Made by a program: the position numbers and the translations under genes
Part shown: positions 43,540 to 56,734 of the stretch, one piece after another
How the letters are laid out: each line of letters begins with the position of its first letter
Position numbering within the stretch: the first letter of the stretch is position 1
Notes under the pieces: model-generated
Database searches by the model: none
Told to the model about the DNA's origin: nothing
Seen by the model: only the letters and a program-made list of their open reading frames with translations
From: Corythucha ciliata
Taxonomy: Eukaryota > Arthropoda > Insecta > Hemiptera > Tingidae
Assembly: GCA_038030265.1 (NCBI GenBank)
Contig: CM075942.1
Span: 40,328,751 to 40,392,750, forward strand
Length of the DNA stretch: 64,000 bases
Direction: 5' to 3'

Positions 43540-45303
43540 TCAACTAATTCAACCCCCTCTTTCACACCCTTCCCGTGGACCGATTCACCTGGATCACGAA
43601 CTCGTCCGAGATATTCACGCTATTGATTTTTAGGCCAAATTTGGTTGCCCTAAGTCAGAAATTGCGACTGTGATCGTGCTAACAAGCGGGGGGCCATATA
43701 TACAGGGTGGAACAGGATAAGTGTGACGAAAAAATTCGGGTGAAAGTAGGCCTCATTTGTGTCCGTAAATCAAAATCCTACGAGATATGATTTTTCTAAC
43801 GTTCACTATGACTCACATCACTTTCTTAACTAAATGCAAATAACTCAGTTTCCAGCTGACATTTTGCAACTTTTGACGACAGAGTCGGAAAGAGCACACT
43901 TTTCTCTGTCATGCATAGCAAATTTCGATCAAATTCAACCATTTTCTGTGGGCTCGAGAGCTGCTCAAAGTTTTGCAAATCGAGGATTTCTAATTTTTCA
44001 AAAAAGTTAACCCCCGCTTTTCTTTTCGAAATTTGAGCGCACCGACATCCCATGGGTCGGAAAAACTTCCCCAATGTGTCCTTTTTGAAATTACTCATGA
44101 ACGTATTTTTAGTTAATCAGTGATTTTTCGGCAGGAATGACCATTTCTTAGAAAAAAGAATGGTTTTTCTCTTCAAAATCGCTTGTTTCGACCTACAAAA
44201 TTTGAACGAGCTTCGTGATTTTTGGCATGATTAACGTCATTAAAGCATCAAGCAAAGTTTTCTTTTGAACGGGACGGACTGTGTACGCTTGTCAAAGTCC
44301 GAAAAATGTCGCTCCCGTAGATCATGATCGGTGTGGGGGGGGGGGGGTCGTATCGGATAGAGTGCATTTCTCTACTGCGAATTTCGACGTTATTAGTTAA
44401 TTTGCAGTTATTCAGCCAGAAATTGGTATCAACAAGTAGAGTCATTAAATGCGCTGATTTCGTCGAATAACAGCTAAACATGCCAAAATTCGCAGTAGTG
44501 AAATGCACCCTTGCCGACAGCCAGCTGCCGGAGTGACAGTTTTTGATACTTTGGATAAAGCTTCAATGAGTTTTAGCATGATAAGATTCACAAAGCTCGT
44601 TCAAATTAGGTAGGTCAAAACAAGCGATTTTGAAGAGAAAAACCATTCTTTTTCCCAAGAAATGGCCATTTCTGTCAAAAACCCGCTGAAGAAATGAAAA
44701 ATCGTACATGAGTAATTTTAAAAAGGACAAATTGAAGAAGTTTTTCCGACCCATGGGATGTCGGAACGCTCAGATTTAGTGTAGAGAGGTAGGGGTTTAA
44801 TTTTTTAAAAATCAGAGATCCTTGACTTGCACAACTTTGAGCTTCTCTTGAGCCCAAAGAAAATAGTTGAATTTTATTGAAAATGGCTAATCCTGACAGA
44901 ACAAAGTGTGCTCTTTCCAAATCCATCGTCAAAAGCTGCAAATGCCAGCTGTAAACCGATTTATTTGCATTTAGTAAAGAAAAGTGATGCAAGCCACAAA
45001 AAACGTTAGAAAAATCATATCTCGTAGGATTTTGATTTTCGGACCATGGTTTATATGGTGTTTTCGATCGCAAATGAGACCTATTTCCACCGAATTTTTT
45101 TTGTCACACTTATCTGTTCCACCCTGTATACATATAAAAAATAAATATATAAATAATTATACGTATAATATAGCAAATCGAACCGACCTCGGATTTGTGT
45201 TCTAGGGGTTCTGAAACGTGAAAAAAAAAGTATCACAACCCATATGTGCGACCATCAGGGCGAGACCAATAGTGCATTTTTTGAATGAAATGCACTAAAA
45301 TCA
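43540..45303 (+). repeat. Composite repeat, copy C (interrupted)
   Basis: GTGATCGTGCTAACAAG...GGGGGCCATATA (about 43670) and, beyond the insertion, GTGTTCTAGGGGTTCTGAAACG to GAAATGCACTAA (45199-45303) match the corresponding parts of copy A. The part upstream of 43660 is strongly diverged. Confidence 0.55.
43703..45126. mobile_element. 1.4-kb foldback element with CAGGGTGGAACAG ends
   Basis: Arms of about 550 bp (CAGGGTGGAACAGGATAAGT...; ...ACTTATCTGTTCCACCCTG) are flanked by TA (43701-43702, 45127-45128) in a TA-rich site. The spacer (44256-44554) has its own inner hairpin (GTGCATTTCTCTACTGCGAA... inverted at 44478) and a G run. No transposase. Confidence 0.8.
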
Positions 45304-45306
45304 ACA

Positions 45307-45498
45307 TAAGGGTCCCGTTACTATGCATGCGATTTCTGACGAAAATTTGTTCTGACGAGTTTGTCCCCCGTATTTATTCTGACGAGGATTTCTCTCCCAT
45401 AGTAACCACTTTCATGAAAAACAGACGTTTGTTTGTTTAAGCGAATTCGTCAGAACACATTTTCGTCAGAAATCGTATGCATAGTAACTGTAGCCTTA
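45307..45498. mobile_element. Miniature element with TAAGG / GTTACTATGCAT ends
   Basis: Inverted arms contain GTTACTATGCATGCGATTTC and TTTCTGACGAAAATGTGTTC. A related, shortened copy lies at about 47140-47245 (GGTTACTATGGGAGAG...GCATGCATAGTAACCATAGC). Confidence 0.7.
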
Positions 45499-45583
45499 GG
45501 GTGCGTTCATAGTGAATCACCTTCACTGCGATACCTCGATGAGCGATGCCCCGATGAAACATCGATGAAGAACAAACATCAAT

Positions 45584-45923
45584 AATTGTATGGGACTGTT
45601 CATAGTGAAGCACCCTCACTGCGATGTGATCTTCGATACCTCGCTACTATCATCGATGATTTGAACCATATGGTTCCTCGACCTCCCTCCTATCCGTTGC
45701 CTTTTTTTTTTCTTTTCAAAATCGTTCAAAGTCCACCTTCACACAATTTACGTAAGTCAGGCACACCTATCCCCTTCAAGCTTTAACCCTTATTTTGAAA
45801 AAAAAAGCAACGGGTAGGAGGGGTGTCGAGGAACCATATGGTTTAAATCATCGATGATAGTAGCGAGGTATCGAAGATCACATCGCAGTGAGGGTGCTTC
45901 ACTATGAACAGTCCCATACAATT
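45584..45923. mobile_element. 340-bp palindromic element
   Basis: Arms of about 100 bp starting AATTGTATGGGACTGTTCAT are almost exactly inverted (GAACCATATGGTTC is itself palindromic). A terminal fragment of the same family (GTGCGTTCATAGTGAATCACC) lies immediately before it at 45499-45580. Confidence 0.8.
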
Positions 45924-46393
45924 AGGAACTTGCATGGGTCGGAATTTTCTAGGGAGAATTTTTTTTTTTGGCTAGGCAGAACCTAAAAATGAACTTGTCG
46001 CAACAAAGTGCTCTCAAAATCGTGCCAATAATTATTAAATTGGTCGTAAAAATTTATTAATTTTCGCACTCGTCACAATGCCTTGTGATTGGCTGAGTGT
46101 CTGTGACGTCACTTAGTTCAACTTTTTTCGAGTGACTGTTATTGGTATGGAGATTCATAGTTTCATACTCATTTTCTTTCGTTATTTAAAAATAATTTTA
46201 CACATTAAAATGGAATTAAATAGTCCGTCTGAACTTATAGAAACTGGGCTCCGCAGAATAGGTATACTTATTATCTCTTATCAAATTATCATTTCCTTCT
46301 TTTTGCCTTAGTTATCACTTTAGGATCGCTGTCCCAAGTCCTATCTTACTATTGCTATTACTTTTATTCATTTGCATTGAGGCGTAATAAAAT

Positions 46394-46576
46394 ATGTACA
46401 AATACTTCTTCGTGCCTCAATGCAAGAGCACAATTTTAAAAAACTCCAGAAAAACTATATAACGGTGCCTATCAATAACACAGCTCCGCCGAAGTGGTTC
46501 AAAGCATGCAGGCTAGAACAACATGGTCCGGTTCTATCAATATACAAGGTTCTTCTGATGTGAAGACTACTTTGAC
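46394..46576 (+). pseudogene. Decayed THAP-domain exon
   Basis: Reading with two frame changes gives MYKYFFVPQCKST, then TAPPKWFKACRLEQHG, then CEDYFDV, followed exactly by a consensus donor (GAC|GTGAGT). This order (VPxCKS, KWxxACR, CEDHFD, intron) is the N-terminal part of a THAP zinc finger, known from host regulators and P-type transposases. The first Cys is Phe and the zinc-binding His is Tyr, so the finger could not fold normally. With the frame changes near 46455-46465 and 46555, it is a pseudogene. A possible next acceptor (CATTTTTCAG, about 46719) is not followed by a clear continuation. Confidence 0.55.
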
Positions 46577-47139
46577 GTGAGTAAATTCAATTATTATATA
46601 ATCATAGAGGTCGGAAGCCTTCAGTGGCTTCATTAGTTTGGTTGTTGAATGCGAAGGATGAAGTCAGGATAACATTGCTCCGTTTCTTGATTCTTACAAG
46701 TCATTGAAACATTTTTCAGTTCGAAAATGAAAGTCACTTTTCGGCTGTACGCAACACATAATTCGAAGTGGAATTCGTCACCGAGCGTTTTATTACCAAA
46801 GAAGATCCCTGAAATTTGGCACACGGGCTCTGAAAGTTACAATACTCTCTCTCTGTTCTCTGTTTCTTGAGTCGTCCAAATACATTTTCAAGAAAACTAA
46901 AACGAAAATTTTGACGAAATAATAATGGCATTGTTTTGATGAAACAAGGCTAGCTGATATGAATCAGGCTTTAAATAAAAGTAAAAAAAAAGTTCACTCA
47001 CTGACCAGAAAGGGAGGTTTTCATTTTTGAATTTGTTTATTTTAAGGGACAGTCATATAATAACCTATTCATTTGCCGTCATATTGGAGCAAGACTCCCT
47101 CCATGTTATATTATCTCTATGGCTTAAACAAACAAACTG

Positions 47140-47245
47140 TGGTTACTATGGGAGAGAAATCATCGTCAGAATACGTACGGGAGACAAACTCGTCAGAACA
47201 AATTTTCGTCACAAATTGCATGCATAGTAACCATAGCCTAAGTCA
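47140..47245. repeat. Shortened copy of the 45307-45498 element
   Basis: GGTTACTATGGGAGAGAAAT, CGTCAGAACAAATTTTCGTC and GCATGCATAGTAACCATAGC correspond to parts of 45307-45498. Confidence 0.6.
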
Positions 47246-47765
47246 GTTTATCGCGAGTACCTTTACCATCTTTAATAAAAAGATCTCTAAATATTTGTAC
47301 CAAAAAGAACACGTCCAACAATCTCATAGAAAAATGAAACGATTTCAATTCTTCAAAAAAACAATGGAAAGCTCACGAAATGGATATATTTGACTGAAAT
47401 TGGCGAAAAAATTGCACGATGATCACTTGGTCAGAAACTGGCGCTGACGTACACAGGAAAATTCGAAAAAGCCTCTTTCTTCATTTTTAACGAACTACTG
47501 AAATTTTTGGAGGCAACAAAATGATATTGATCGACATTTTCTAAAGTAAATTTGTGTGATCTTTTCAAAACCGTCGACAGTTAAAGGGTACAAAAAAAGG
47601 TTTAGTCGTTGTAAGGTCTTTTTGGAGGAAAAACGACGAATGGCTAAAAATACACAATTGTGCCTGTAACTTCAAGAGAAATCATTCGCGAACCCCCTAT
47701 TATGTAAATAGGGTGATTTTGGTCGCAATTACTTAGTACTACAACATAATAAATTGTATTGCTTT

Positions 47766-47903
47766 CGTCCTGAAACCCACTGAATTCGTGTTCCAGAGGT
47801 TCTGAAACATGAAAAAAACATGCCATGACCCATGTTTGCCACCATCACGACGACACGAGACTGACGAGACCAACAGTGCATTTTCAAAATGAAATGCACT
47901 AAC
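47766..47903 (+). repeat. Composite repeat, 3'-end copy D
   Basis: ACTGAATTCGTGTTCCAGAG through CACCATCACGACGA to the terminal hairpin AGTGCATTTTC...GAAATGCACTAA matches 32588-32702. It includes a small internal duplication (GACACGAGACTGACGAGACC). Confidence 0.75.
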
Positions 47904-48350
47904 AGATGTTCCCTGCCTGAAATGAACTGTTTGTGATCAGATTAAACATATTTTTGAATAAAAAACTTGCTGGTGTAAAAGAGGCATTACATAAAGTAAG
48001 TTTTTTGATCAAAGTAGCCATTTAAAAAAAATATCACAGCTGACCTCTGCCGACAATAACTGTTTGAATTCAGTTTGATCATATTTTTGATCAAAAAGCT
48101 TTCTCGAGTAAAAGGGGCTGAATGCTATAAAAAAATAAAATAAAATAATAACCCCTCCGTTTGAAATATTAAAGCCGTTTGGTTTTATAAAACTTGTTTT
48201 GTACCAGTACAGATGGCTCTTCTTCCGTAAAGCCAGATAAATCATTTTCAAACAGCCTCTGTAGGAATGAGGTGAATGAATCTTATGCAAGAACACATTT
48301 TATCGGATAAATTACCCCGTCTTCTCATGTTCTTGTTGAAATAGAGCCCT

Positions 48351-48402
48351 GGATAAAGAAAGAAAGAAAGAAAGAAAGAATAAAGAAAGAAGCAAGCAAG
48401 AA
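48351..48402. repeat. (GAAA)n microsatellite
   Basis: Five to six perfect GAAA units followed by imperfect AAGAAAG/AAGC units. Confidence 0.85.
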
Positions 48403-50740
48403 GAAAAAAATAACCGAAAAAACAAAACTCAAGAAACAGGCTCATACAAAATACGTATATTTGAGTATATTACTGCTCGGGTTCACCAGCTCGCCAACTC
48501 AAATCTTTTAAACACATCGATAGAATGATTGTAGTGGTGGAAGTGTAATTTAAAAGCGGTTTATACAGAGCATAGACATTCTTCTTGCGAGTTCTTGCTT
48601 AAGTGAATTCGAGAGGGGGAAAAAATTTAAAAGAGGGAATAGCAGCGAGGACTGCAGAAAATACGAGCTATTTCGGAAGTGCGCACTCAAACAGAGTTTA
48701 CGATTTTTGGGGCTGAAACTTGGCATGCGTCCCGTAACGAAACCAACGCGTCCCCACCTCTTGTAAAAAAAAAAAAAAGTCTTATGGCAGTTGTAAATGC
48801 AGGGCGGAGAAAAGAGTCAAGGCGGGGTAGTGCAATTGAACAAAAGACCTTGTCAAGACCACCAGGCATAGTCGTTAAATTGATATAATCAGGGATGGAG
48901 GGGGGATTTTCGCAGCAATTGAAAATAATGAGCTTTTCATTAAAAAAAATGAAATTTTTATTTTCTGGTTTTCCCAGACATTTTGAGACGAGGAGCTAAG
49001 AAAAGAAATCCCATTATTTGTTAGAAGAGATACCCTCCACTCCTCATCCAAATGTTTCGTCAATCTGGCTGCAACTCCTCTGATCAATGTGGGAATATAA
49101 TTATACGTACGCATCACACATACATAATAATAAGTACTATTAAGCATATGCGCCTTGTGTGAGGAGGGGATCTAAAATAAATCTAGGAAGTGTTTAAGCC
49201 ACGTGCAACTAACTTTTTAAGTTTCCTGCTAGTCCTTTTATTTAAAATGTGTGAGAACTTGGTAAGAACGCTATAGGAACAAGTTACAGACTGCGCCTTT
49301 TTAATGTCAAGTTGAGCCAAACAAATGTAATAATGTCGAAACGATCCCAACCACGTGTGTTTTCCATCTAACTCAGATATACAATCAACAAGTAAAAAGA
49401 GTTAGAAAAAAATCAGGTCCATATAAAGTACAAATAACCTTCCCCTCCTATCATAAGATTTCAATCGAATAATTACCATCTCACCTGTCCCCCAATCGAG
49501 GCTTCCTGGAACTTTCTTGTTTTGTTCATTTACCTGTCTTCTCAATAAGTCACAAGTTCATTGTTAGGGGTCTTATAGACGTTTCCCAAGCCAAGGTCAG
49601 TAACCTGCTTCATTATCTACTCTTACCGAGAAGAGATCATTCAACTTAATGGTCCTCCTCAAGAAGAGCGAGGCGGTTGTTGACGAGGAGAAAATCTGCC
49701 AAGATGGCCTGGCAAATCGTTCGCGGGAAAAAATTGTTATAGCTTTTTTTTTTTCGTTTTTCAAGAGAGTGTGAAATGATGAAAAGAACGAGGACGAAGA
49801 AGAACAGCCCGAAACATACACAGGACGTCTTGAGACGAAGAAGTAATGATGAAGGGAGGGGAGGGGAAGGAATGAGACAGAATAAAGTAGCTGGTGGTTT
49901 CTATGGTGATGAATAAGCTGACAAGACAACCATCGTCTCCTGCTGACTCTTTTCTCATCAATTACGTACTTCCAAGCTCGTGGCTCTCAAATTATTTAAA
50001 TGGCTGAGTGTAAAAGAGTTTTTATATTTTCGCGAAATTACGTATCCTCCTGCGTAGACCTGAAAACAATATTCTTCATTCACACACACCTCGCTCGAAA
50101 AACACGCCTTAGGAAATTATATTTGATGAAACCAATGAATAACCCTTCAAGCCTGGCTACTGGTCCTTGGCCTTAATTTGGCAATTTAATTGAACCTAAG
50201 GTGAGTGAGGTCTGAATGAAAAAAGTACAAACTAGGGTGTAACCTGGAAGACGCGCATGCTTAACGTCAAAACACTTGAAAGTCTTCACTTCTATAGGAA
50301 TACGCATTATACAACAAAATGTTTGTCGAGGGCGAAATCCCCACCCCCCTCCAATAAACTTTTAGACTCAAATAATATCAGTCTACCACCAAATAATATG
50401 AAAACACGCCTGATCCGCGCACAGGAGCTCCACATTTCACTGCGGTAGAGGACTTAACAATATCCGAACCAGAAGTCGCTACTAAACTATAAGTAATTCC
50501 TTCTAAGATCCGATGATAAAGCTACATCAAAACTATAACGTCAAAATAGCAATAAAAATGGGGTAACAAAACCGTTTGACTAAAGTTCTTTTATTGGTTA
50601 ATAAAGAATAATCGTGCAGAATTCCTGATTCAGAGACAATATGGTGTTTTGATTTGCTACTGGTATTGGCCCCGCAAAGATTACGGGACCGCCCCTGGTG
50701 GCGTCTGAAAGAACATTCCTGGAGTAGACACACATGATAG
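48403..50740. other. No supported gene
   Basis: Low-complexity and AT-rich sequence. The open frames at 49597-49961 are Ser/His-rich chance frames on the reverse of purine-rich DNA. Confidence 0.45.
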
Positions 50741-50742
50741 TA

Positions 50743-51075
50743 GGTCTGTTCGTGAAGCTACACTCGGGCGCCCGAAAAGCGTTCGCGAGCAGACGAGTGT
50801 AGTTATAGTGTAGCTAATGTAGCGAGTGTCGGGCGTTCGCGATGAGTTCAGAACTACTCCGGGCTGCCCGAAGTTACTCCAATTTTTTGTTATAAATTGA
50901 TAACTCTTATCTAACATGCACAGGAGTGAGAAAATATCACGACTGTTATGAATTTACACTGGCTGCTCTGAAAGCGTTCGTGTAACAAAAAAATCCTCGC
51001 TGCCCTCGCCTATACCAGGTACCCCAACCTGCCCTACACTACACTACCCTACACTTTTTTCTCCGCGAACAGACC
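50743..51075. mobile_element. TA-target miniature element, copy 2
   Basis: Direct copy of 2946-3241, flanked by TA. It has an extra GC-rich segment near its left end (GTGTAG/CGGGCGCCCG words). The shared core includes GTAGCGAGTGT, GGGCTGCCCGAAGTTACTCC and CCCTACACT. Confidence 0.8.
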
Positions 51076-51601
51076 TAATTACTGGTTGCTATTGCTACAT
51101 CATTGTTTATACGGTTGTCTTCTGGTGAATGTGTTGGAAGCGGCTTGAAGTTACGCAGAAATTTGCTCTTAATTTTTTCTCGAATTTTGTCGTGATGTTA
51201 CCGGTAATTAACGCAATGGGAATTAGTGAGGGCATAGTGAGACCTATGAGGAGATGATGACAGGAGCGGATCGAGATCTGAACCCTTAATGGGTGGAGGG
51301 GGTAATGCTGATGGGTTTTCTCATCGGTAACTCGAAAACAGCGCGTTTTACATCAGAAGCATCTTTTCTGCAAATTGTTCAATAATTGTTGGCATCGTGG
51401 CACAAAGCAATAATTGGAAATCCTATTGTTTTTTTATTTGAAGTTGAGAGTCCTTGATCACGATTGACATTGAATGTCCTTCGTTATCATGGTGACCGAT
51501 GGTGAATATAAAAATTAATATAACGCACGTGCTTTACTACACTCCAAGTATCGAATCACGTACTCATGTAGTAACCATGCAAAGATTCAAGTTTTGTTAT
51601 T

Positions 51602-52237
51602 CGGGGCGAGCAGGTGGACCGGAGCGCACTCAGGCGGATTTAAGTGAAAGAGTCCGGGAAGATTGAAGGTTTCTGTGTCATAGGTTTCCCATACAAATTG
51701 TGAATAGTAACGTGGTTGATTGCTCCAGATAGTGTTTTTTTTTATTTTAATTAGTTTTCATTTGCTCGAATTGTGTTGCAAAAGGATGAAAATTAAGTCT
51801 TAATGTGACCTGTATCTGAAACGAACGTTTCGGTTGACGGAATCAGGTAGGATTGATGTGTTTTTGGTTGCCACTTGGGAACGAACGGTGGCGTCAGCCT
51901 TCACAACTTCCCTCGCCGGAAAAATAAGTGTTTATTGCGAATTTTATAGCCATTGACTCTAGCTAGCTGCTACTAAATCATAAGTTGCGACTTACATTAA
52001 TTCCAAATAATTCATTTTTGAACGTCCTTCAATAATCAATATGCTTGTCGGACCGCCGTTACGGAAATTGATAGTTGAGCGCAGTTTCTAGAGAAAGTAT
52101 AGTGTACACTATACTTTCTGTGGAGTCTATGCAGCCAAACAAATTTACTCCCTCGAAAAATGAAGCATTTTTATAGGTTGTATAGACATCACACAACACA
52201 AACATAGAGCTTGTGAACAGGGCCTTACACTATACTT
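51602..52237. mobile_element. Foldback element with CGGGGCGGGCAGG ends, truncated copy
   Basis: Matches the left arm and centre of 56735-57959 (GCAGGTGGACCGGAGCGC, ACGGAATCAGGTAGGATTGA, CTTCCCTCGCCGG, CTTTCTGTGGAGTCTATGCA). It breaks off within GGGCCTTACACTATACTT. Confidence 0.75.
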
Positions 52238-55200
52238 CACGGCTTTTTAGTCTGCGGACCAGTACAAGCGGCACTTCGCTTTCTGTGGGGCGAGGCCTTA
52301 ACTCACAGTTTCAGTTAATATTGAAAACGATTGAAAATACTTTATACTTCCGGAATTTTACACTTGTCGCATATCATAAGAGGGGAGGATTCATCACAAT
52401 GAATCGTATTTTTACAACGAGTCCCATGTATATCAATTATAGGTATTTCAAATATGTAATATCAACGACGGGGAAAACTTGGACATTTCCGCGGAAACCA
52501 GGCGGTAAGGATATACTACCTCGTCGCTTTCCCATCATCACTATGGATTCACCTTAGTCCTATAAACTAGTAATTTTACCACTGACAACAGGTGTTTCAG
52601 AACTACCGCTCGGTGTAAGTTACCCTCGAGTCAGTGCCACCCATGACTTCTAAGCAATCATATAGCATATTCCTAGTTCAACTCAGCGTGAACCATTGGA
52701 CAAAGGATGTGCGATACCGCGATACGAAGTATTTTCAAGACGATGTTGGTCTTACCAGTCGAATTCAAATGGAAGAGTGGACTAGCTTCCCACCTCTAAA
52801 CCACGACGCGAAGACGGTGTAACAGGGTTATACTTTTAGAGCTCAATAAATCCAACCTATTCAAATCGAGCGTAGTTTCTCTCTCCTCCCTCCCACCACC
52901 GGAAACAACTAGTTAAATAGAAAAAAAAAACTGAAAATAGGCTAACTATGAAAGCTGCGTCGTGCATTTTTTCTGTTTCAATATTTTCTGTTTTCTCATG
53001 GACGAAAAGACCAAGAGGAGAGAGAGAAAATCATAAATGATAAAAGACTAGTGTTGTATTTAATATCTCCCCTCTTGAAAGGGAAAAATAAAAAGCATGG
53101 AAATAAAAAGCATGTCTGCTGAGAAATTATCCATGACAGATTATTATAGTAACTACTTAGTCTTGAAAATGGGTTTGATAAGGTACAGAGGAAAGGTAGA
53201 GTGACATCCACAGGTGAGTAAAATAAAGGAAAAACTGGCCCCGAGCGGGCACACTTGACGACCCTTTCTCATCGGTGCGACGGTAGCAATTTAGTGTCGA
53301 CCTTGAGCTTAGACGACAGTAAAAGACAATATCATGGCGCAGGATTAGCAAGGGAGGGGAGTAGTTGTAATGTTAAAGAGGTGAGTAGCTAAGGGACAAT
53401 CTTTTAAATTTTATTATACCTACAAGTTATCAAAAAGGGAAGAGATATTATAAACTATAGCCTAGTTATATTTTGGCGCAAGAGAGAACTTTTAAACATT
53501 TATTGTTACAGCTGGACCCTTCCACAACTGACGAGAAACATAAGATCACTTCCAGATAAAGACAAACCAATAAGCAATAGAGTGAGTGGTGAGGAAGGGG
53601 GTGCCGTACAACATTTTCCCTATAGCGCGATAATTTTTTCTTTCTTTCTTTCTCTAAAAGGCTGCGCAGTTACATTGTTGATGCAATAGCCCATTTAACG
53701 AAGCAACGCATACAAAAAGCACGAGTCTCAAGGAAACTATCCAACTTTAAAAAAAGAAATTAGCATCATTCAATGACACTGTAAGAAAACCCCCACAGCT
53801 ATTCCGACCCGTGTTTTCCTCGCCTATATAGAAATAAACGAACCTATATACTGCATTCAAAGAGCAAGGTTCAGCGCAGCGGTATGAAATATTCATGGAA
53901 TAATAAATTCGAGCAACACGTAATGAAGTACGAAGTATTATTTTTCCACCTTACCCGATGGGTGTAACTCCCCGGGTGAATCTCTCCTGGGTTTGCCAAC
54001 CCCAACCTGAAGTGAGCGATTACTTAAATTATTATTTTGAACAAATTCAATTTAATTGTACTTACAGCTAGTCGAAGAATCGAAAATGAGAGGAAAACCG
54101 GAAAAAGGCGTTTTCAAAGTTTCGATTGTTCAACTAACAATGAGGCTGAATCTATAATAATGTATGTAAAGGGTTGAAACCTCAGTATGACTAGATGCAA
54201 CTTCGCTCAAGCTTTCAACGTCGAAAAGACCAATCATTAAGTTGTCTAGCTGTAATTTTTCAAAGGTCGTCATCATTAAGAATTTCTTTCCAAATTAGAG
54301 GATCCCTGCCTCTCAAGCACGTTTCCAATTTCCACGGTGTGAAATAAAAACTCTGAGGTTCATCGAACCATTTAAAAAAAAATTGAATAACATGAAACTT
54401 GTTCTAGTCAAATGAATTTAACATTCCGCGAAAAAAAGGCCGACAACCTTTTTTCTACAGTCGGAAGAAGAGCTCATCGTCTTGTCTAGGCGGTTTTTAG
54501 CGGGCGCTTTACAGATGGTACAGCTATCTATCATCAACGAAGCGGCCTATTATTCAAATCAGTTAGTTCAACGAAAAAAGGACGAGGGGTAAATAATGCA
54601 AATAAGTTGGATAAGAGCGTTTAACGTTAATCTTTCAAGCTTCTTCAATCTTGACAGCGATCATTAGACTCGCTGGAATATTAACAAAAGGAATGTAGTC
54701 TCTCTTTGATGACTTCAACGCAGTATAAGGAATTAATAGAACAGCGTGGAAAAAGTGTAGTAATACAAGTAGCAGTGTTAAGTTGTATTTTCAGGTTTTC
54801 CCGTCTGAAATTTAAGTGGCCTGGAGTGGGGGGGGGGATTGATTCTGTAACTTTTCCGTATCGAATTTCCCATCGGAAAGTCACTTGATTTCATTAATTT
54901 TGTTTAATAAAAATCAATGAAATCAGGTGAATTTTCGATAGAAAATCCGACGCCGAAAAGTTAGAAATTATAGCCCCCTGTGCTTTAAAGTTCGCAAGCA
55001 TGCCTTTAATTTAAAAAAATATCACACCTACTCATCATTTGTAACGTAATAAGAATACAAATGTGAATACCCCTGTTTACTTCAGCCCGAGGAAAGTGGG
55101 CAAAGCGCTCGCGTCGCGTCGTGGCTATAGTGGGGGGGGGGGAGCTGTAAAATGAATATCGCCGGCTCAAATTTACTGGTGGGTGTCCACTAATTTCTGT

Positions 55201-55316
55201 TTTACTTCCACGTTTCCGTAATTCAGAACATGTTGAAAACTCGTTGTGACTTATTGCAATAGACAACTCATTCCTCGAGACCGCCCAAATGCATACATTA
55301 TACATACACATAAACG
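52238..55316. other. No supported gene
   Basis: Unstructured sequence with a few purine/pyrimidine runs (for example CTTTCTTTCTTT near 53640). Open frames at 52213-52822 show no domain. Confidence 0.45.
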
Positions 55317-55539
55317 TATGTCGCATCCATGTCGAGTAATTGTCCGCTTCACGAAATGGACGTCCATTTCACGATGTGGCTCCACATGCCGTAACTTCAA
55401 AAAATTAGGACATCTGGACAAACAAATTGTTCATTTATTGAAAAGGAAACCGTGTTTGCCCAGTTGCTGAAATCAAGCTTCCTTACTGCAAGGGCAAGTG
55501 AATGAAGAGGACATTTCGCGAAAGTGGATGCGTCACATA
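55317..55539. mobile_element. Shortened TATGTCGCAT element
   Basis: It starts TATGTCGCATCCATGTCG like 20061-20516 and ends GTGGATGCGTCACATA. It retains CGCTTCACGAAATGGACGTC and TGGCTCCACATGCCGTAA but only part of the right arm. Confidence 0.65.
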
Positions 55540-56544
55540 CATATACATTGTGATGCATATAAACATTGGCTACTTCTATATTTGAGCCCCCGGGAATACC
55601 AAGTTTTTGTAGCAAAATTTTGATTTCCAACAACGGAAAATGTGTCCGAAACAAAACTTTTTCATGTTCGAAAAATGTGTTTCTGGCATACCAAAACATC
55701 ATGTGCAATTTTAAAAAACCGTGGGTTTGATCCTTGTCCCCCGGTAGGAGTTGAGATACCCCATACAATTTCGTAACAAATAATCGAATTTCTTCAAGAA
55801 CCACAAAGTTGGAGCCAATGCATGTAACACCTTCAAGTTATGCGGGCCATAACATAAGTTCCCGTTCAAGTTAAAAAGGAATAAGCTATTACAGGAAAGG
55901 TATTTTCGCAGAATTAACCGTTTCTAGTGTAATACACATCTGTCAGAATTCCTTTTGATTCTTCACGGGGCAGTGAAGACCCCTTGGATTCTCAAGAGTA
56001 GCAGGAAACGTCAGCGTTAGAGATTCAGATTGAGACGGTGTCGCCATCGGTGTGCAGTCTACGGTTTGAAATTCACTTGACAATTCAATTTCACTGTCAT
56101 GAGCTCAGGATTTTCAGCAGATTGATCAGCTTAGGAAGGAATGCTTCTTGTTGACTGTCTTGGCATATGGAATAATGCGTTTCTGTTCCCACACTCTTGC
56201 TGATCGGCGTTTACACCTTTACAGTCCCATCTCCCGTAGATTCAACACTTTCCAATCATCCGAGCTCTAGCCCAATACCTAATACCTGTACCCACCTGCA
56301 AATGCTTCGCTTCAGTTTCAAGGCGCTATTCACTAAACGTTCTCGCTCATCAGAGGAATAACGTTCATGTAAAAGTGTCTCATCCAAAACCTAGCTATCA
56401 TCGCTTATAGCGTTTTCCAATAGCACAAAAGGTAGAGCTGGGGCTGCTCCAGGTCTGATCTGATAAGAGTTTGAAGGTTCCATTTGCCAATTGTTCCTCA
56501 GCAGAGCGACTTTTTATTCGTTCCATTTACCCCTATTCTCCTCC

Positions 56545-56664
56545 ATGGATCAGAGCTGGAGCAGCTTCATCTGCCCCGTCAAAATCGACGGAGCGGTTCG
56601 TATTTTGTTTTTCGTCGTGGATGAAGCTAACGATATGTTGAACGAAAGCGGTTTAACCATGGAG
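56545..56664 (+). CDS. Possible 40-codon coding exon, unidentified
   Basis: An ATG in good context (CTCCATGG) opens 40 codons (MDQSWSSFICPVKIDGAVRI, then LFFVVDEANDMLNESGLTME) ending at a donor-like GAG|GTAGGA in phase 0. The base composition is more even than the surroundings. I recognise no family and found no partner exon, so this may be chance. Confidence 0.3.
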
Positions 56665-56734
56665 GTAGGAACAAGTGGAGAGAGAGAAAGGCTTTTTAAA
56701 TGTAGAAACATGTGAAGGCGATTTTTCCGCCATT

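Noticed and set aside
46100..46120. TGACGTCA (CRE-like) and nearby CCAAT-type GATTGG as a promoter
   Set aside because: Two short motifs alone are weak evidence and no start site or gene is supported just downstream, apart from a decayed THAP exon.
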